A stretch of DNA of 64,000 nucleotides, taken from Corynebacterium choanae. GTDB taxonomy: Bacteria > Actinomycetota > Actinomycetes > Mycobacteriales > Mycobacteriaceae. The notes beneath the pieces were generated by a model. The model saw only the letters and a list, made by a program, of their open reading frames with translations, ran no database searches and was not told the DNA's origin. Made by a program: the position numbers and the translations under genes. The stretch is taken from NCBI RefSeq assembly GCF_003813965.1, contig NZ_CP033896.1, positions 1,798,001-1,862,000 of the forward strand, written 5' to 3'. Below are positions 38,549 through 47,670 of the stretch, one piece after another; position 1 is the stretch's first letter, and each line of letters starts with the position of its first letter.

Positions 38549-39382
38549 TTAGTTGTTGGTTGCTTCTTGTTCTGCAACAGGAGCGGATTCCGGCTGTGCT
38601 TCTTGAGCAACTTCTTCGGAAGCCTCAACCTTTGCGGCAACCTCCACCGGCTGATCGCCAGCAGCTTCACGAGCAGCGTTGAATTCGCGCTCTGCCTTAG
38701 CCTTCTTGCCCTCTTCCACAGCGGTGGAGATGATCTTGGTCAGCACGTCAACGGAACGAATAGCGTCGTCGTTGCCAGGAACCGGGTAGTTCACAACATC
38801 CGGGTCACAGTTGGTGTCGAGGATAGCCACGACTGGGATGTTGAGTTTTTGAGCTTCAGCAATCGCGATCTGCTCTTTGTTGGTGTCAACGATCCACATT
38901 GCGGAAGGGATCTTGTGCATGTCAGCGATACCGCCGAGGACACGCTCCAGCTTGGTGCGCTCACGGGTAAGCATGAGCACTTCCTTCTTGGTGCGACCTT
39001 CGTAGCCGTCTTCAGCAGCATCCATAGCCTGCAGCTGCTTCATACGGGTCAGACGCTTCGACACAGTCTGGAAGTTGGTGAGCATGCCGCCGAGCCAGCG
39101 GTGGTTCACATATGGCATACCGCAGCGCTCAGCTTCGGTCTGCACGGCTTCCTGAGCCTGCTTCTTGGTACCAACGAACAAGATGGTGCCACCGTGAGCA
39201 ACAGTTTCCTTCACGAATTCGAAGGCCTGATCGATGTAGGTCAGGGTCTGCTGCAGGTCAATGATGTAGATGCCGTTGCGGTCGGTCAAGATGAAACGCT
39301 TCATCTTTGGGTTCCAACGACGGGTCTGGTGGCCAAAGTGGACACCGGAGTCAAGAAGCTCACGCATGGTTACGACTGCCAT
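38549..39382 (-). CDS. rpsB: Ribosomal protein S2
   Basis: Small-subunit protein S2. The first residues [27 protein letters not shown] (in parts) and [35 protein letters not shown], and [20 protein letters not shown] are S2 signatures. The core ends near residue 230. A C-terminal Ala/Glu/Val-rich tail of about 45 residues ([20 protein letters not shown]) is usual for actinobacterial S2. 277 residues. It is the first gene of the rpsB-tsf unit, with a long upstream spacer. Confidence 0.97.
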   Translation of the reverse strand: MAVVTMRELLDSGVHFGHQTRRWNPKMKRFILTDRNGIYIIDLQQTLTYIDQAFEFVKETVAHGGTILFVGTKKQAQEAVQTEAERCGMPYVNHRWLGGMLTNFQTVSKRLTRMKQLQAMDAAEDGYEGRTKKEVLMLTRERTKLERVLGGIADMHKIPSAMWIVDTNKEQIAIAEAQKLNIPVVAILDTNCDPDVVNYPVPGNDDAIRSVDVLTKIISTAVEEGKKAKAEREFNAAREAAGDQPVEVAAKVEASEEVAQEAQPESAPVAEQEATNN

Positions 39383-40428
39383 GTGATTCGCCCTTTCTTG
39401 GTAGAGGTTTGAGGTTAATTCTTGGAAAGATTCTGCAGGTTTTCCCTACAGCCTGGCGACACCAGTGTTCCCACCAACGGAGTGATGATTGTTGAAAGTC
39501 AACAACCATGCCTGCTCACAATTGGACCTACTCGGAACCCTGGCCACCAACTCGAAAAACTGCGAAATCGCAAGATTGCCAAGTCGATTGGCTTCGTGCC
39601 GCGCGAAGTCAGTGTGTCTGGATGCGCCCTGCAATCACACCGGGTCCGTACTGCCTACTACCTTGCTTATCGATAGCTTGCAGCAGGCGAGAGTTCGTTT
39701 CGACCTCATCCGATGTGCACAGATTTCAAGCGTGAGTTGCCGAATGTTAATTCAGCACGCAAACGCCAAACATCATTTGTGGACACACTGCTAACCGACG
39801 AGCATAACGGGTTGTTCAGGATTGACCAAAACCACCCTCTCCCCTTACTCTGCTGGTGTGTACAGCCCCAAGTCACACCTATAACTACCGCCCCACCTGC
39901 ACCAGTGGAGTTACCCACTTGCAGCGCCCCGGGACTGACCCCTGGGTAGCGGTCATCCGCATCGTAACTGCCAGGCTTGGCACACCTACTTACCAGCATT
40001 CCTGACGTCGGCTACACGACCCACCACTGCCGTCTATGACAATGCCGTGCCTCAAACATCCCAAATCGGCGGGCGCATATAAATCACCATCATTGTTGCT
40101 CGCTCGATAGCCACTGCGGTTTTGCGGCCGCTCGCTCAGTGGGGCCGGTGGAGTCTTTCTCACCGGGTATTTCTTTTGCATACCCGTGCAGCACGAACAG
40201 TCACACAGTGGTCACATGACCCCTAAAGGTACACATCCCCACAAGTCGCAGTGAGGTATATCACGTTCCAAACGTGACTAACCCGTGATAAGTTTGGTAG
40301 GCAACGCCAATTAAGGCAAGGCTCACTTTCTTGTTGTGGTTGTTGTTCCAGCCCACCACCCCAGCCTTATTACTGCACATCTTCTGTTGTCCATGTCGGC
40401 TTGCCGCCCAATTCTGAAAGTCCCCCCT
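39383..40428. other. 1046-base spacer between divergent rpsB and the methyltransferase gene
   Basis: No supported gene; several short frames on both strands have neither ribosome sites nor family features. It must contain the rpsB promoter. The inverted repeat at 40261-40277 is the only clear element I see. Confidence 0.5.
40261..40277. promoter_or_regulatory. Inverted repeat TCACGTT-CCA-AACGTGA
   Basis: A perfect 7-3-7 dyad about 150 bases before the methyltransferase start. It looks like a dimeric-regulator binding site. No regulator gene is adjacent. Confidence 0.5.
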
Positions 40429-41235
40429 ATGCATCATCCCACCACTCCTGAGGCCAACATTCCCGCTGAACGCCGTCCCGGACATTGGGTATTGGCCGAA
40501 CTCGGTAAAAAAGTATTGCGCCCGGGCGGAAAAGAACTCACCGAAACCCTCATTGCCGCACTCCCACTGCGGGGTGCTGATGTTGTGGAATTTGCCCCTG
40601 GGATGGGGATGACTGCCGGGTTACTCCTGGCGCAGCAACCCGCCACCTACACCGGCGTGGATCGAGATGAAACTGCGGTGAAAACTGTCACTGCCGCAGC
40701 CGCCGGCGCGATACCGGTAACAGTCAAACAAGCGAGCGCAGATGCCACAGGGTTGGCTGCTGAATCCGCTGACGTGGTGATCGGCGAAGCAATGTTGACG
40801 ATGAATAACGACAAACAGAAACAAGCCATCATGCAGGAGGCGTTTCGTGTGCTGCGACCGGGTGGCCGCTACGCCATCCATGAATTGTCGATGGTTCCCG
40901 ACAGTGTCGACGATTCGGTGAAAACCCAACTGACGAAATCACTCGCCCAAGCAATCCGAGTCAATGCCCGACCCTTGACCCACGCAGAGTGGAAGCACCT
41001 TGCTGAATCGGTGGGGTTTCACGTAGTTGGTGAATATTCCAAGCCGATGGCGCTGCTCGAGCCTCGCCGCATGATTGCCGATGAAGGGCTGCGGGGAATG
41101 GCAACCATTGCGAAAAATTTGCTCACTAAACCAGCGTTGCGCCGCCGCGTCCTTACGATGCGTTCCACATTCCGCACACATCGAGATCATCTTGGTGCTA
41201 TCGGGTTGGTTTTGGAAAAACCAGCCACCACCTAA
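40429..41235 (+). CDS. Class I SAM-dependent methyltransferase (UbiE/Methyltransf_11-like)
   Basis: Small-molecule methyltransferase of unknown substrate. Motif I is VVEFAPGMGMTAGLLL, followed by the acidic residue of YTGVDRDE; motif II is SADVVIGEAMLTM and motif III VLRPGGRYAIHEL. ATG 40429 (MHHPTTPEAN) with GAAAG upstream gives 268 residues. It reads toward a small cupin gene 55 bases downstream, a pair likely to be cotranscribed. A role in quinone or lipid modification cannot be told from the sequence. Confidence 0.82.
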   Translation: MHHPTTPEANIPAERRPGHWVLAELGKKVLRPGGKELTETLIAALPLRGADVVEFAPGMGMTAGLLLAQQPATYTGVDRDETAVKTVTAAAAGAIPVTVKQASADATGLAAESADVVIGEAMLTMNNDKQKQAIMQEAFRVLRPGGRYAIHELSMVPDSVDDSVKTQLTKSLAQAIRVNARPLTHAEWKHLAESVGFHVVGEYSKPMALLEPRRMIADEGLRGMATIAKNLLTKPALRRRVLTMRSTFRTHRDHLGAIGLVLEKPATT

Positions 41236-41290
41236 ACCAGGAACCAGCAAGACGGGTTGCAGACCCGACGAACCTTTACACTAGGAAGCC

Positions 41291-41695
41291 ATGACACAAG
41301 AACTACCAATCCACGACACCTCCACATTCCCAGCGCGCCCGAATTTAGAATCCGGCGAGACGATGCACACCTACAATCTGGTGGATCTGGCCCCAGCTCC
41401 CAGTGATGCTGCTCGTCCCGCGGTGCAACGGCTGGGTGCTCACAGTGGTGCGACGATTATTGCAATGACTTTCACCCCTGGCCAGGTTTTGGCTGATCAT
41501 AAAGCGGCGCATCCGATTTTGGTGCAGGCGGTTGCCGGCGAGCTGCAATTTAGCTGCGGCGATGAGACGGTGACGCTGACACCGGGGATGGTGTTGCATC
41601 TTGACCCGATGGTGGTTCATCGGGTGAGCGTGGCTGCTGATGCCAAGGAAAATGGGGTGTTGTTTTTGACGATGCTGACACCGCGGCGGGATTAG
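41291..41695 (+). CDS. Small cupin-domain protein
   Basis: Single-domain cupin (beta barrel) of 134 residues. The metal-binding region is partly visible: FTPGQVLADHKAAHPILVQAVAGEL (His residues of motif 1) and MVLHLDPMVVHRVSVAADA (His of motif 2). Function unknown; it may be a small-molecule dioxygenase-like or sensor protein. A 55-base gap from the methyltransferase suggests one operon. Confidence 0.8.
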   Translation: MTQELPIHDTSTFPARPNLESGETMHTYNLVDLAPAPSDAARPAVQRLGAHSGATIIAMTFTPGQVLADHKAAHPILVQAVAGELQFSCGDETVTLTPGMVLHLDPMVVHRVSVAADAKENGVLFLTMLTPRRD

Positions 41696-41932
41696 TCTGC
41701 AACCTGTTGCGGATTGTCTGCTTGGGGCTGATGGGCAGTCCTCTCTGTCCCATCTCGCACTGGGGTTTTTGGGTGGTCGGGATGGTGAGGCTTGCTGCTG
41801 TGCCGGTTGTGGCGGATATTTGTCGCTGCAACCGGTTGGGGGTACGACACAGTCACAGTGTTTGTGCATTGTTGTAACTGGGGTGGGGAAACCAGCCGGC
41901 GGCGTGAATTTCTGCCACGGAGTGTTTGCGGG

Positions 41933-42595
41933 ATGCGGCGAAATGCTGCCATAGCTATCCGTAGGTTGTTTGCTGTTGTGTGCTGTTGTTTGTTGGGGGT
42001 TTATCCTGCTCCCGCTACTGGTGGGCAGTTGAGTCTATCTGAGGGGGCAGTGTCTTCGACGCTTGTGTATCGTGCTGATGCTGCCCCGGGCACTACGCGG
42101 GTGGTGCAGGGTGGTGGATGGTCGCAGGTGCCGCACCGTACTGTTTCGTGGCAGGCGCGTGGAGTTGGGCGTCGTCGGTTTGTGAATCCATTAACTAGCC
42201 GGCGGGATCTGCCGGTGGTAATTCGATCGTTCGATCCACCAGCGAAACGATGGTTGCCTGGTCATCGTGGGGTGGATCTTGATGCGATGGTTGGTGCGCC
42301 TATTTTTGCACCTGCTGCAGGAACTGTACGGTTTGCTGCGGTGCTTGCCGGTACACCAACGGTGTCGATTGGCCATCAGGGTGGGCTTATTACCAGCTAT
42401 CAGCCGGTGACTGCGGTGGTGCGCCGAGGAGAGGTGGTGCAACAAGGCCAGTTGATCGGGGTGTTAAGTGAGCCGGTTACACCGTTTCCGGGATTGTCGT
42501 GGGGTGCCAGGTTTGGGCAAACGTATATCAATCCGATGTGGCTGCTTCAGCCGCCGCATATTCGGTTAAAACCTGCTGGTAGCCCACCGTCGTAG
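41933..42595 (+). CDS. Secreted M23/LytM-like protein, probably lacking the second zinc motif
   Basis: Signal peptide (RRLFAVVCCCLLGVYPAPATG) followed by a LytM/M23 domain. The first zinc motif is present as HRGVDLDAMVGAPIFAPAAG. At the place of the conserved HxH motif the sequence reads VSIGHQGGLITSYQPV; the usual His after Y is replaced by Q. This variant, with a TYxPV-like end, is common in the actinobacterial family next to rpsB and suggests a non-catalytic, peptidoglycan-binding role. ATG 41933 gives 220 residues; the upstream frame to 41792 has no signal sequence. Confidence 0.8.
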   Translation: MRRNAAIAIRRLFAVVCCCLLGVYPAPATGGQLSLSEGAVSSTLVYRADAAPGTTRVVQGGGWSQVPHRTVSWQARGVGRRRFVNPLTSRRDLPVVIRSFDPPAKRWLPGHRGVDLDAMVGAPIFAPAAGTVRFAAVLAGTPTVSIGHQGGLITSYQPVTAVVRRGEVVQQGQLIGVLSEPVTPFPGLSWGARFGQTYINPMWLLQPPHIRLKPAGSPPS

Positions 42596-42679
42596 ACGGG
42601 GCGCAGTTTCGTATCTTGTGACGTGTTTGTTCCTGCATGGTGGCCGCAGATGGTTCGTGTGTGGGCCTGTCGGTGGTGG

Positions 42680-43651
42680 CTAGGCTCGCGGATGGGCTCG
42701 TTGAAACACCTCAAGCAGGTGCTGTTCAGAGACATGGGTATAGATTTGGGTGGTTGACAGGGAGGAATGCCCGAGCAACAGCTGGACTAGGCGTAAATCG
42801 GCGCCGTGGTTGAGTAAATCGGTGGCGACACTGTGGCGCAGTGCATGAGGGGAAAGGGCGTCGATACCCGCAGCGGATGCTAGCCGTTGCACAATCCGTC
42901 GCACTTGCCGCGGATCAATGCGACCACCTTGGTTGCCAACAAATACTGCGGTGGTGTCAGGGTTGGCCAGCGTATCGCGGTATTCGAGCCACAGCTGCAA
43001 CGCATGGTGGGCAGGTTCACCGAAGGGGACGGTGCGCTGCTTGCCGCCTTTCCCGGTTACGCGAAGCATTCGTCTATGTTCGTCGATGTCGTGAAGCTGG
43101 AGTCCGGTAAGTTCACTAACCCGCAGACCGGTTGCATACATAAGCTCGACGATGCAATAGTCACGGGCGATGACAGCAGCCTGCTTCGGGCGGGAGCCGG
43201 TTCGCTGTCCGATACTGCTGCCATCATCAACCCCAGCAGCTGTACTGTCTGCTAGTGGATGGGGTGCTTGCAGCAGCTGGGTGGTTTCTTCCTCGCGAAG
43301 CACCCGGGGCAAGGTGCGGCCGACTTGAGCAACGGTAAGACGCAGCGACGGATCTGTGGGGATAAGCCCTTGTTTCCGCGCCCAACTGCAAAATTGTCGA
43401 ATCGCCGCCGTGCGACGGGCCATTGTCGACGCAGACATTCCATGGCGTTTCTGCTGATACAAAAAGTCACGGAGATATTCCAACGTCAAGTCCTGCAAAC
43501 CTGATAGACCGTCCAGCACCAGGGCTATATCGGCGGTGTAGGCAGTAACCGTATTCGAGCTGCAGTTGCGCACATGCTCAAGCCACAGCCCAAATTCGTC
43601 GATGAGCGATGACCATTGCACGTCACCGGAAGCTGTCTTCGGCGATTCCAC
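42680..43651 (-). CDS. xerC: Tyrosine recombinase XerC
   Basis: Site-specific recombinase that resolves chromosome dimers at dif together with XerD. The N-terminal SAM-like core-binding domain (FGLWLEHVRNCSSNTVTAY) is followed by the catalytic domain. Arg is in ATGLRVSELTGLQ, HALRH in LSPHALRHSVATDLL, His in LLGHSSLSTTQIYTHV, and the Tyr nucleophile is in that same segment. The likely start is GTG 43651 (VESPKTASGD), 323 residues; the open frame to 43888 is longer than the family. The stretch between (TGSRPKQAAVIARD) is a short insertion. Confidence 0.92.
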   Translation of the reverse strand: MESPKTASGDVQWSSLIDEFGLWLEHVRNCSSNTVTAYTADIALVLDGLSGLQDLTLEYLRDFLYQQKRHGMSASTMARRTAAIRQFCSWARKQGLIPTDPSLRLTVAQVGRTLPRVLREEETTQLLQAPHPLADSTAAGVDDGSSIGQRTGSRPKQAAVIARDYCIVELMYATGLRVSELTGLQLHDIDEHRRMLRVTGKGGKQRTVPFGEPAHHALQLWLEYRDTLANPDTTAVFVGNQGGRIDPRQVRRIVQRLASAAGIDALSPHALRHSVATDLLNHGADLRLVQLLLGHSSLSTTQIYTHVSEQHLLEVFQRAHPRA

Positions 43652-43903
43652 AACACCACAGTGTAGTGCACCGATGTGGACAAGTCTGATTGACTTGGGC
43701 GCCGCAATACCTGCGTTCAACCCGCTGCTACACGACACCAGGTAAGGTGTACACGCCACGGCCCCGGCAAGGTGGTGCGGTGGCACACGGCCTGCAGCAC
43801 ACAACCAGGTCAACACACACTCACCTGCTGATCGATAATTGCATGCCAGGCACACCCCTACGCCTGCATGCGCACCACTGCCCTGCAAATACGCAGCCTG
43901 ACT

Positions 43904-45427
43904 CTACGCAGGTGGGGTGTGGTGTTGCTCTGTCGTGCTCCGGGTGAGCCAAAACAGTTGTTGGTTACAGTCAATTTTTCGACTGTAGTGCAACGCGACC
44001 AACTGCCGAGACAACACCGCTGGCGGCAACCCCGACAATTGCAGCAACTGGGCGAACGTGTGTTTCCCGGGCTGTGTTTGTAAGGCATGGATCACCTGCT
44101 GCTGAAGTGACTGGCAGGCGGCGGCGGTAGTGTTATCGACTGCCAGCGGTAACACCTGGGCACGAATATCTGTTGAGTTCGCAACGAGTTGGGCTTGCTG
44201 CTCGGCAATTAGCCGATGGCATCCCATCGATCCAGGTTGATCAACCGGACCGGGAATCGCTAGCACAGGTGTGTTACAAGCAGTTGCTGCCGCGATACAC
44301 AACGAACTCACCGCATCGTTGCGATAATCCACCATCACCACAGCATCAGCCCAAGCAGCAACCAGCATGGCCGTATCGGCCACAGAAGTAGCCGGTGTTC
44401 GCTTTCCTGGTGGGAACCGGGACACCACCATGCCACCCCGGTGCGCAAACGTATCCAACAACTCGGCTGTGCGACGACAGGACACTTGTCCTAACGCCAC
44501 CGGCACCACCGCAATCGCCGATGTCCCCGAAGCCGTAGTGGCCTGCTGCAGCACCCGAAACCCAATCCCGTCCACGGGCACCGTCAACACCGTGATTCGG
44601 TCATCACGCAGCAAACTGCGCACAATCCGAGTCACAGTGTCCACCGCATACACAGCCGGCCGGCTGCTGCCCAGCACTGCAACCACCCGCCGCCGCGCCG
44701 GGGAAGATGCTGCCTGGATTGGATCTAGCTGTAAGGCAGCGCCGCTGTCCTGGTGTACCGATTTACCGCCGGCACACCACAGGGTTCGTGGATACACCCA
44801 ACCTGGGGCGTGGACTGTACTGGCAGCCGGTTGCACACTGTGGCAGTTGGTATCGGTCTGGCCGGATTGTGACAATGATGCTGGGCAGGCTGAGTGCACA
44901 TCCTCTTTTTGCCGTTTCAGCACACGGTTGGGATCCTCCACTGGCCCGTGCTGTTGGAGCCTTCCTGCACCGGCTGGTCTGTGCTTTCCAGGGTTTTCCG
45001 AAAAATGTGTGTGTGCTGCAGGTGGTGGCGGCACCCTGTTACCTGGCTGCGTGTTCGCCGCAGACCCCGCCGGTATCCCTGTTCGTTGCTTGGTCGGGTT
45101 AGTTCCAGGTTGCGGCGCCGAATGACGCGCACCAGTAGCCTTCCGATTTTCCTGCCTCGGGTCAGGATTCCCAATATCTGTGGGTGTCGCTGTGGTGGCG
45201 AAGGTCTCCATGGTGCAGCCCTGCACAGGTATCCCCGATGCCCGAAGATACCCAAAAGCTCGCGCAAACTGACGTGTCGGCCACGCTGGATGGGAAGAAT
45301 TGAACTCCCGCACAGGTGAATGGTGATAGGTAGCCTGCCGGGCACCATCTTCAGCGTGCGACCAGTGTGCATTACTCGATGCGTGAGCCCCAGCAGCATC
45401 CCGATACGGTGACGATTGACCGATCAT
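43904..45427 (-). CDS. dprA: Divergent DprA (DNA processing protein) with decayed motifs and a long insert
   Basis: DprA normally loads RecA on incoming single-stranded DNA. Recognisable here are HPAWPTRQFARAFGYL (about residues 46-61) of the N-terminal part and a Rossmann-like core (about 249-427) with VVAVLGSSRPA, PPGKRTP and the well kept IPGPVDQPGSMGCHRLI. A winged-helix C-terminus (442-492, QVIHALQTQPGKHTFAQLL) closes the protein. Lost are the GID..AH helix (here VDGIGFRVL) and the RNR..AGLS region (here SVADTAMLVAAW). An approximately 140-residue Pro/Gln/His-rich insert (71-212) splits the protein, and the usual first 60-100 residues are missing. ATG 45427 overlaps the comM stop by 4 bases, the coupling found in intact operons. 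507 residues. Confidence 0.75.
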   Translation of the reverse strand: MIGQSSPYRDAAGAHASSNAHWSHAEDGARQATYHHSPVREFNSSHPAWPTRQFARAFGYLRASGIPVQGCTMETFATTATPTDIGNPDPRQENRKATGARHSAPQPGTNPTKQRTGIPAGSAANTQPGNRVPPPPAAHTHFSENPGKHRPAGAGRLQQHGPVEDPNRVLKRQKEDVHSACPASLSQSGQTDTNCHSVQPAASTVHAPGWVYPRTLWCAGGKSVHQDSGAALQLDPIQAASSPARRRVVAVLGSSRPAVYAVDTVTRIVRSLLRDDRITVLTVPVDGIGFRVLQQATTASGTSAIAVVPVALGQVSCRRTAELLDTFAHRGGMVVSRFPPGKRTPATSVADTAMLVAAWADAVVMVDYRNDAVSSLCIAAATACNTPVLAIPGPVDQPGSMGCHRLIAEQQAQLVANSTDIRAQVLPLAVDNTTAAACQSLQQQVIHALQTQPGKHTFAQLLQLSGLPPAVLSRQLVALHYSRKIDCNQQLFWLTRSTTEQHHTPPA

Positions 45428-47670
45428 AAATCCCCCTTTTCCCTCGCTGATTGTGCGGTTGCACACGGGTGCACAGCATCAGCGACAACAGAGACTTCAG
45501 CATGGGTAGGAACCGCTTTTCCTGCCAAGTCAGCGACAGTCCAGGCAAATCGCAGCAGCAGCCGTCTCCTAGCTGGAGTCATCGCTGCAAGGACTGCTGC
45601 AAGCGGTCGAATATTGCTGCTATGACACGCAACCCGCATAAAGTCTGCATAATGCACGCCCGCATTTGTGGCCACCGATCCACTCATTCCCTGCCATCGT
45701 CGATGCGCCTGCCAGGCCATCGATTGCAGCAGGCACGCCACATGCGACTGTATCGAATCCGGCAATTGTTGCTCCGCCACAGGAATCGGGAGTGCCCCTT
45801 GCAGATGTCCGGTGGCGTCGATAATCCGGGAAACGGAAAACCAGCGGCCACAACCGGTGGTCACCAGCACTGGTTGCTGGTGAAACTCTCTCATCTGCAA
45901 GGCGGCCAGCAGCGCAGGTGGTGTCTTCGAATCGAGAACAACAATGGCGTCGGAACGGTGCTGCTGTCGATGCGGGGCGACAATAGCAAAACCAGCACCA
46001 AGCACATGCCCGGCGCGACTCGCCTCCGGCGACACATACTGCAAAGCAGGTTCACCAGGACACGCGCCAGACGCAAAGTGTTCAGCAGCCCGGTCACGCA
46101 GTGGGGTGTCTCGACTGGTGTCCCAATTTTTCGCTGACCTGTTGGCGCTGTGTGGCAGGCATGCACCGGCTGCCGGGGTGGATGGTTGCTCAATAATCCA
46201 AGCTTTCACCGAACTGCCATCGACACACTGCCATTTTCGCCCCAGCACACGCTGCATTGCCGCAGCCACCTGCTGGGCTGTCTGCACATCGGTGCCGGGG
46301 ATAAGCGGGTGGCCGCCAACAATACCGGTCGCTATCCCAAGCAGGAACGGATCAGCGGCCACTCGAGGCTGTGTTCTGCCGCAATAGCGGGTCAGCACCT
46401 CCCAATTCACGGATCCGATGGCAATATCCACCCCAGTCCGCACCTGGTCGACACCAGGTTCATCGGGTGCCTTCTCGCACCGGACAAGTGATGAGGTGTC
46501 AGCCGTCAATATTCCACAGTTCGCAGGGGTAGACGGCGGGTTGTTCGGCGAACGATCGGTTTGCTGCTGTCCACAATCGACCGCTGATACTCTTGTGCGC
46601 CGAGCACTGTTTGTTGCAGCATCTGGCTTGTTCACGGTCGCAGCGGGAAAACAGTGCATCCTCTTGTTTCCAACGCGAGATCTTGCTGCAGCAACCGCAG
46701 CAATGCTTGTAGTCTCTGCGGTGGTTGCGGCCAGTTGCTGTGCCAATGCAGTCACCGCGGCCACGGTGTCTGGGGAATATGAGGGAGCGCTCTCGTGAGG
46801 TGACGGCGGCACCCCCACCGCAGCAATGTTGCCCTGACCGTTGCTATCAGCTGCCTGGTGGTGTGTCGCTGGAGGTTGTTGCGTCGGGTGCGCGAGACAA
46901 CGATGTGTTGCTGACAATGCTGCCGCGGCCATCGGTGCGTTAAGCGGTAGGTTTGATTGTGTCGCCACCCGGTGCGGGTGGGCTTCTTCCATCCCAGTGT
47001 CCTGCGCTGGGTGAAGCAGCGATGAACAAGGTAGCGGCTGCGTATTCAGGTTTTGCTGGACAGCACCACTATGCAGAACACCTGATCTTGCTTGCGCTCG
47101 TGGACTAGGAGGTGTTGGCTGCTGGAGAAACTCCAGGACTTCCTGCACGGTTTCACCCGCAAAGCAGGTGAGCTCTGCGCCGGTTATGCCGGGCGGCAGC
47201 TGTGCATCGGCGGCAATAATTGCCATCCCAAAGCCTGCTTTTTGCGCCGCACCGCACCGCTGCTGTAGTCCCGGAACTGGCACGAGTCGACCACTTGGGG
47301 TTACCCGGGAGAGCAATACTATCTTCTCCAAATGGGATGCCACCCGATCCCTTTGTGGCTGAGGCAGCAATCCACACACCACTGCCATCACTGCCGCAAG
47401 ATCACAGTCTGCAAATGCCGACTGCCGCAACATACCGCTGCAGGTGAGCTGCATCTGGCAAGTATTTGGCACCGTGAGAAGTTGCTCAACGATCCTTCCG
47501 ATCCGGCTAACCCATCCCCGCCAACTGGGTTCATCGACTGCCGGATGCAACCAGCTGCACAGCTTTCCTCCGGGGGCGTTTACACCGGGCAAAGTTACCG
47601 GCCGGGTCTGTAACCGGTGTAACTGCGGTGTAGACCCGTTGGTGGTTACCGTGACAGCTTGGCTGTACAT
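45424..47670 (-). CDS. Divergent ComM/YifB (Mg-chelatase-like ATPase) lacking Walker motifs
   Basis: ComM is a hexameric AAA+ helicase for recombination of taken-up DNA. The N-terminal Lon-like domain is still recognisable (DCDLAAVMAVVCGLLPQ; SRVTPSGRLVPVPGL; AAQKAGFGMAIIAADAQLPP). The AAA region keeps only traces. GGHPLIPGTDVQTAQQVAA (residues about 452-470) stands where the Walker A of GGHHLLLIGPPGSGKT should be. VVLDSKTPPALL (about 577) stands where Walker B LFLDE should be; its Asp remains and the Glu is Ser. The C-terminal RFAWTVADLAGKAVPTH is canonical. About 230 Ala/Thr/Pro/Gln-rich residues separate the two domains. ATG 47670 overlaps yraN, giving 748 residues against about 500 in the family. 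Confidence 0.75.
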   Translation of the reverse strand: MYSQAVTVTTNGSTPQLHRLQTRPVTLPGVNAPGGKLCSWLHPAVDEPSWRGWVSRIGRIVEQLLTVPNTCQMQLTCSGMLRQSAFADCDLAAVMAVVCGLLPQPQRDRVASHLEKIVLLSRVTPSGRLVPVPGLQQRCGAAQKAGFGMAIIAADAQLPPGITGAELTCFAGETVQEVLEFLQQPTPPSPRAQARSGVLHSGAVQQNLNTQPLPCSSLLHPAQDTGMEEAHPHRVATQSNLPLNAPMAAAALSATHRCLAHPTQQPPATHHQAADSNGQGNIAAVGVPPSPHESAPSYSPDTVAAVTALAQQLAATTAETTSIAAVAAARSRVGNKRMHCFPAATVNKPDAATNSARRTRVSAVDCGQQQTDRSPNNPPSTPANCGILTADTSSLVRCEKAPDEPGVDQVRTGVDIAIGSVNWEVLTRYCGRTQPRVAADPFLLGIATGIVGGHPLIPGTDVQTAQQVAAAMQRVLGRKWQCVDGSSVKAWIIEQPSTPAAGACLPHSANRSAKNWDTSRDTPLRDRAAEHFASGACPGEPALQYVSPEASRAGHVLGAGFAIVAPHRQQHRSDAIVVLDSKTPPALLAALQMREFHQQPVLVTTGCGRWFSVSRIIDATGHLQGALPIPVAEQQLPDSIQSHVACLLQSMAWQAHRRWQGMSGSVATNAGVHYADFMRVACHSSNIRPLAAVLAAMTPARRRLLLRFAWTVADLAGKAVPTHAEVSVVADAVHPCATAQSAREKGDL

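Noticed and set aside
37445..39412. Plus-strand open frames of 294 and 337 codons
   Set aside because: Antisense shadows of tsf and rpsB; highly biased codon use keeps the opposite frames open.
44367..46137. Plus-strand frames of 252 and 228 codons across dprA and comM
   Set aside because: They have no recognisable motifs, while the minus-strand frames keep DprA and ComM segments and the operon overlap. They were considered because those minus-strand genes are degenerate.
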